A DNA stretch of 64,000 bases from WGOA01 sp964429745. Its GTDB lineage: Bacteria > Bacteroidota > Bacteroidia > Chitinophagales > BACL12. Positions 60,971-64,000 of this stretch are shown one piece after another; positions within the stretch are counted from its first letter, which is position 1, and every line of letters begins with the position of its first letter. Where the stretch lies: NCBI GenBank assembly GCA_964429745.1, contig CAYSDI010000005.1, forward strand, positions 1 to 64,000, written 5' to 3'. Below the pieces are notes generated by a model. The model worked only from the letters and a program-made list of their open reading frames with translations, did no database searches and was not told the origin of the DNA. A program made the position numbers and the translations under genes.

Positions 60971-62018
60971 AGAGAATCTCACCAGGAACTACGCGTTTTT
61001 GTACAATCAATTTCAGCGCCGAGGCATCGCTTGGGCGGTAGTGACCAAGCTCTTGTGCGGAAACAAGGAGTACCTGCGATTAATTTCAGCTTTAGGGGCC
61101 ACCGAAGTATGCGATTCCCGTGTCAGCAACTTGCGCCTGATTAAGGAAATTAGCCCTGAAATCCAAACGGTTTACATCAAACCTCCCGCAAAGCGCAGTA
61201 TAGCTAGTGTGATCCGCTATGCAGATGCTAGTTTCAATACGGAAATTCAAACCATCAAATGGCTTTCGAAAGAGGCAGTTGCACAAAACAAGTTGCACAA
61301 AGTGATCATTATGATCGAGTTGGGCGATTTGCGCGAAGGGGTTATGGGCGAAGAGCTCGTTGGGTTTTACGAGTCAGTATTTGAGCTTCCCAACATTCGG
61401 GTCACGGCCATAGGATCCAACCTCAATTGCTTGCATGGGGTCATGCCCTCCGAAGACAAACTCATTCAGCTCAGCCTCTATAAGCAACTTATTGAAGCCA
61501 AGTTCAATCGGGACATTTCCTGGGTTACCGGCGGAACATCGGTGGTGTTGCCCATGATGCTGCGCGGCCAATTGCCCAAAGGCATCAATCACTTTCGCAT
61601 TGGTGAATCGTTGTTTTTTGGCAAAAATATAGTTGACAATGATGTACTGCCTGGCATGTCAGACGATGTGTTCAAACTTTACGCAGAAATTATTGAGTTG
61701 CACGTAAAACCAGTAATTCCCATCGGTATCCTCGAAGCAAATCCAAGCGGTGTCATCTATGAGCCCAATGAAGAAGATTATGGAAGAACCGCTACCCGTG
61801 CTATTCTCGACATAGGGCTGTTGGATATTTCCCCGGATTTTCTGATCCCTGACGATGAGAACATTAAAATTTTAGGGGCCAGCTCTGATATGCTGGTCAT
61901 CGATTTAGGCGAACAACAACCAGGCTACAAAGTAGGCGATTTAGTGTCGTTCAGCCTTCGATACATGGGAGCATTGGGAGTCATGAACTCCAAGTACATT
62001 GATAAACGAATAGTCTGA
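60948..62018 (+). CDS. Alanine/ornithine-racemase-like PLP enzyme (YhfX/Orr group)
   Basis: Second PLP racemase-type protein, 356 residues, from the group containing ornithine racemase and YhfX. The PLP lysine is K34 in VVTKLLCGN; other landmarks are IMIELGDLREGVM, SNLNCLHGVMPS, SWVTGGTSVVLPMML and FRIGESLFFG. The substrate is unknown; Orr-type enzymes act on basic or branched amino acids. The start overlaps the alanine racemase by 23 bp. A strong bidirectional terminator lies 44 bp downstream. Confidence 0.88.
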   Translation: MAYLTLHKENLTRNYAFLYNQFQRRGIAWAVVTKLLCGNKEYLRLISALGATEVCDSRVSNLRLIKEISPEIQTVYIKPPAKRSIASVIRYADASFNTEIQTIKWLSKEAVAQNKLHKVIIMIELGDLREGVMGEELVGFYESVFELPNIRVTAIGSNLNCLHGVMPSEDKLIQLSLYKQLIEAKFNRDISWVTGGTSVVLPMMLRGQLPKGINHFRIGESLFFGKNIVDNDVLPGMSDDVFKLYAEIIELHVKPVIPIGILEANPSGVIYEPNEEDYGRTATRAILDIGLLDISPDFLIPDDENIKILGASSDMLVIDLGEQQPGYKVGDLVSFSLRYMGALGVMNSKYIDKRIV

Positions 62019-62062
62019 AGTAGCATCATCTTCACAATTTTCGCGGCAGAACGCTAGGCGCA

Positions 62063-62102
62063 AAAAGAAGAAAGCCACTCGCGAGAGTGGCTTTCTTCTT
62101 TT
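62063..62102. terminator. Strong bidirectional terminator
   Basis: A perfect 18-bp stem (62063-62080 with 62085-62102) closes a GCGA tetraloop. One arm starts AAAAGAAGAAAG and the other ends CTTTCTTCTTTT, giving A- and T-rich ends on both strands. It lies between the convergent racemase and T9SS cargo genes and should end both transcripts. Confidence 0.93.
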
Positions 62103-62137
62103 AAGCGATCATCAGGCCTAAGCCTGCGTGTAGTTGA

Positions 62138-64000
62138 TTAGTGTTGGACCACCACCATTTGTGGAGTCTCGATGCTGCCACCGTGCAAGAGGTACATACC
62201 ATTGGGAATGTTTTGCACATCAAACGACATCGTGTTCGCACCTTCCAATACCTGCGTGTTCCAGGTAGCCAGGGTACGACCGCTCAGGTCGGTTAATTGG
62301 ATGGGCAGTTCAGCAACAACAGAGCTGGTCCATACCAGATTCAAGGTGCTGGAAACCGGGTTGCTGACCTGCATCGAAGCGGTGCGCAGGGCAGGTACAC
62401 TGAAGAGTGCTACAGATGAATACGGCGTCAGACTAGCTGGGGTCAAGTCGCAACCACAAGCTACGGCCCACTTGTAGGTGGCGCCAGCTTCCAGTCGAGC
62501 ATAGGGAATAAAGGTTGAAGACACTTCGGCACCGGGAACGCGAATCTTTGTTGGAGCCGAACCCACCTTAGCACCTTGCACCAAACAACCCAGAGACTGG
62601 GATAGTGGGTTCCAGTTTAGGGTAACACCGGCACCACCGATAGTTGAAGATAGCCCGGAGGGAGCCGTGGAATTGTCACAGCCTAGCGGTGGTAGACCGA
62701 AGTAGATGTCATCCCACAGGTAAATCTTTTCACCAGCGGTGTTGCCGTCAACACCAAAGTTGAAGAATACCGAAGCTTTTGTGAAGCTGTAGGAAGGGTT
62801 CAGAATAGCTGTTCCGGTAACTTCGTTGTTGAAGTCAAACACGAGCGTTTCCCACCCGTTGGCTACCGTGTTGATCACATCGGTTTCCACGCTGCGGGTA
62901 GGATCGGTGGCATCTTCAATTTTCAAGCGAACTACAATACCGGCATTCGGCGAGTAAACGCGGATGCTCATTGTGCTTTCGGTAAACGTAACTGGAATTG
63001 GGTTTGCGAATCCAGCCGTAGTAGACATGGTGGTACCGGCAAAGAACTGTGCGCCAGGGCCTTTGGTGGTGCGGGCAACGGTGTTGCCGGCATCTTCAGG
63101 ATCTGCTGCGAGTACGGTGCTGTTTCCCTCGAAATCGGTCAGGGTATAATCCACGCCGGGCTCGTCGAAAGTGATGGGCAGGTCAATAAGGACAATGCCC
63201 GTTCCGCCGCCGCCGATGAACGCCACATTATCCCACAGGTAGGTCTTTTCACCAGCCGTGGCACCGTCGGTGCCAAAGTTGAAGAAAATAGAGGCCTTAT
63301 TAAAGGTATAGCTGATGTTCAGGGCAGCTGTTCCAGGGGCTTCGTTGGCGAAATCAAAGATCAGCGTTTCCCAAGTGTTGGCCACTGTGGTTACGGCTTC
63401 GGTTTCTACGCTGCGTGTTGGGTCAGCGGCATCTTCAATTTTCAGGCGAACTGGAATGCCAGCATTGGGCGAAAGGACCCGTACGCTCATGCGAGTGTTG
63501 GCGTTGCTCATGGCAATTGGGCTTGCCAAACCAGCGGGCGTGGACATCGTGGTGCCAGCCCAAAGCGGAGCGCTAACAGGCTTGGTGGTGCTCATGACGT
63601 TGTTGCCAGCGTCGAAGGGATCTGCGGTTAAGGCAGACATGTTGTCGCCAAAATCGGTCACCGTGTAATTCACGGCAGGGTTGTCCCAGGTGATGGGCAG
63701 GTCAATCGGGGCAAGCGTAAACACAAAATCGGTGACGATGTCATCGTAGTAAGAGGTTACATCAGCACCAGTGCCTGGAGCGCCAAAGTCAAAGAACAGC
63801 ACCACTTGAACGTAGTTGAACCCACTGGCAGCCGTAAATGGCGGTTCAATAGATCCCAAGGTCATGTTGAAGGATACTTCGACCCATTGGTTAATGGCCG
63901 TGACGGGCTGTGTTTGCAACCAGTTTGCGCCTCCATTGGTAGAGCCTTCCAGTTTCAGGGAAACTGAACCAACGTGGTCCATCCAAACTTTCATCCGAAC
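62138..64000 (-). CDS. Large T9SS cargo protein with tandem jelly-roll-like repeats (5' end beyond window)
   Basis: At least 620 residues; the frame is open to the window edge, so the start is missing. It contains two nearly identical repeats of about 155 residues, each beginning DLPITWDNPAVNYTVTDF or a close variant and ending SVFFNFGVDG..AGEK.YLWD, preceded by the end of a third. The fold looks like a carbohydrate-binding jelly roll. A fibronectin-like segment follows (APSGLSSTIGGAGVTLNW), then a type A sorting domain with LTDLSGRTLATWNTQ, ending QMVVVQH. Likely an adhesin or polysaccharide-binding surface protein. Confidence 0.83.
   Translation of the reverse strand, partial: VRMKVWMDHVGSVSLKLEGSTNGGANWLQTQPVTAINQWVEVSFNMTLGSIEPPFTAASGFNYVQVVLFFDFGAPGTGADVTSYYDDIVTDFVFTLAPIDLPITWDNPAVNYTVTDFGDNMSALTADPFDAGNNVMSTTKPVSAPLWAGTTMSTPAGLASPIAMSNANTRMSVRVLSPNAGIPVRLKIEDAADPTRSVETEAVTTVANTWETLIFDFANEAPGTAALNISYTFNKASIFFNFGTDGATAGEKTYLWDNVAFIGGGGTGIVLIDLPITFDEPGVDYTLTDFEGNSTVLAADPEDAGNTVARTTKGPGAQFFAGTTMSTTAGFANPIPVTFTESTMSIRVYSPNAGIVVRLKIEDATDPTRSVETDVINTVANGWETLVFDFNNEVTGTAILNPSYSFTKASVFFNFGVDGNTAGEKIYLWDDIYFGLPPLGCDNSTAPSGLSSTIGGAGVTLNWNPLSQSLGCLVQGAKVGSAPTKIRVPGAEVSSTFIPYARLEAGATYKWAVACGCDLTPASLTPYSSVALFSVPALRTASMQVSNPVSSTLNLVWTSSVVAELPIQLTDLSGRTLATWNTQVLEGANTMSFDVQNIPNGMYLLHGGSIETPQMVVVQH

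Overview
This 64 kb window is chromosomal DNA from a member of the Bacteroidota, probably an aerobic, moderately high-GC heterotroph of the Saprospiria/Chitinophagia side of the phylum (the class is an inference from gene content). Evidence for the phylum: type IX secretion (T9SS) parts and cargo (a PorP/SprF-like protein and three proteins with type A sorting domains), a DUF4270 lipoprotein next to a short glycogen-synthase-like protein and panC, the order pyk - IPExxxVDY protein - acpP - fabF - rnc, TAnnTTTG-type -7 promoter elements, and almost no Shine-Dalgarno sequences. One 100-N assembly gap lies at 21164-21263.

Layout. 0-5 kb: a GT4 glycosyltransferase and crcB, an AT-rich acyltransferase-3/SGNH gene that seems to start at CTG, an M48 lipoprotein protease, and a broken AAA/DUF4143 ATPase. 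5-13.6 kb: alpha/beta hydrolase, polyprenyl diphosphate synthase, PAS histidine kinase, GH3-like protein, lptB, a porP/sprF-like gene and recJ. 13.7-18.3 kb: a secreted subtilase, three tandem DUF5011-like lipoproteins, and a divergent lipoprotein ending in 13-residue repeats.

18.3-32.4 kb is a tryptophan (kynurenine) catabolism region. On the minus strand run a thioredoxin-like lipoprotein, an atypical NRAMP transporter, 3-hydroxyanthranilate dioxygenase, kynureninase, a GH13 lipoprotein and kynurenine 3-monooxygenase. On the plus strand are an SDR protein, an aminomuconate-semialdehyde-type dehydrogenase and a RidA-family deaminase. Tryptophan 2,3-dioxygenase follows convergently, as the last gene of a pterin dehydratase - ligA - TDO operon. 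Kynurenine formamidase and ACMS decarboxylase are not seen. Two sites inside the region share the element ATAACA-N7-TGTTAT, a candidate operator for a pathway regulator. Three short tandem-repeat arrays with a period of about 12 bp also lie here.

32.5-40.7 kb: M42 peptidase, pyruvate kinase, the fatty-acid/RNase III block, and an adaptor plus TolC efflux pair without a pump. 40.9-44.1 kb is a second AT-rich insert with two surface-protein genes. 44.2-54.5 kb: tadA, sod, glmS, DUF4270, glycogen-synthase-like, panC, flippase-like, a nucleotidyltransferase, acyl-CoA dehydrogenase and an IscA-type protein. At 54.5-56.5 kb dnaA follows an AT-rich region with one perfect DnaA box, a possible oriC. 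56.8-62.0 kb is a tightly overlapping operon of a sodium/solute symporter, GNAT acetyltransferase, M20 amidohydrolase and two PLP racemases, probably for acylated or D-amino acids. The window ends inside a large repeat-containing T9SS cargo gene.
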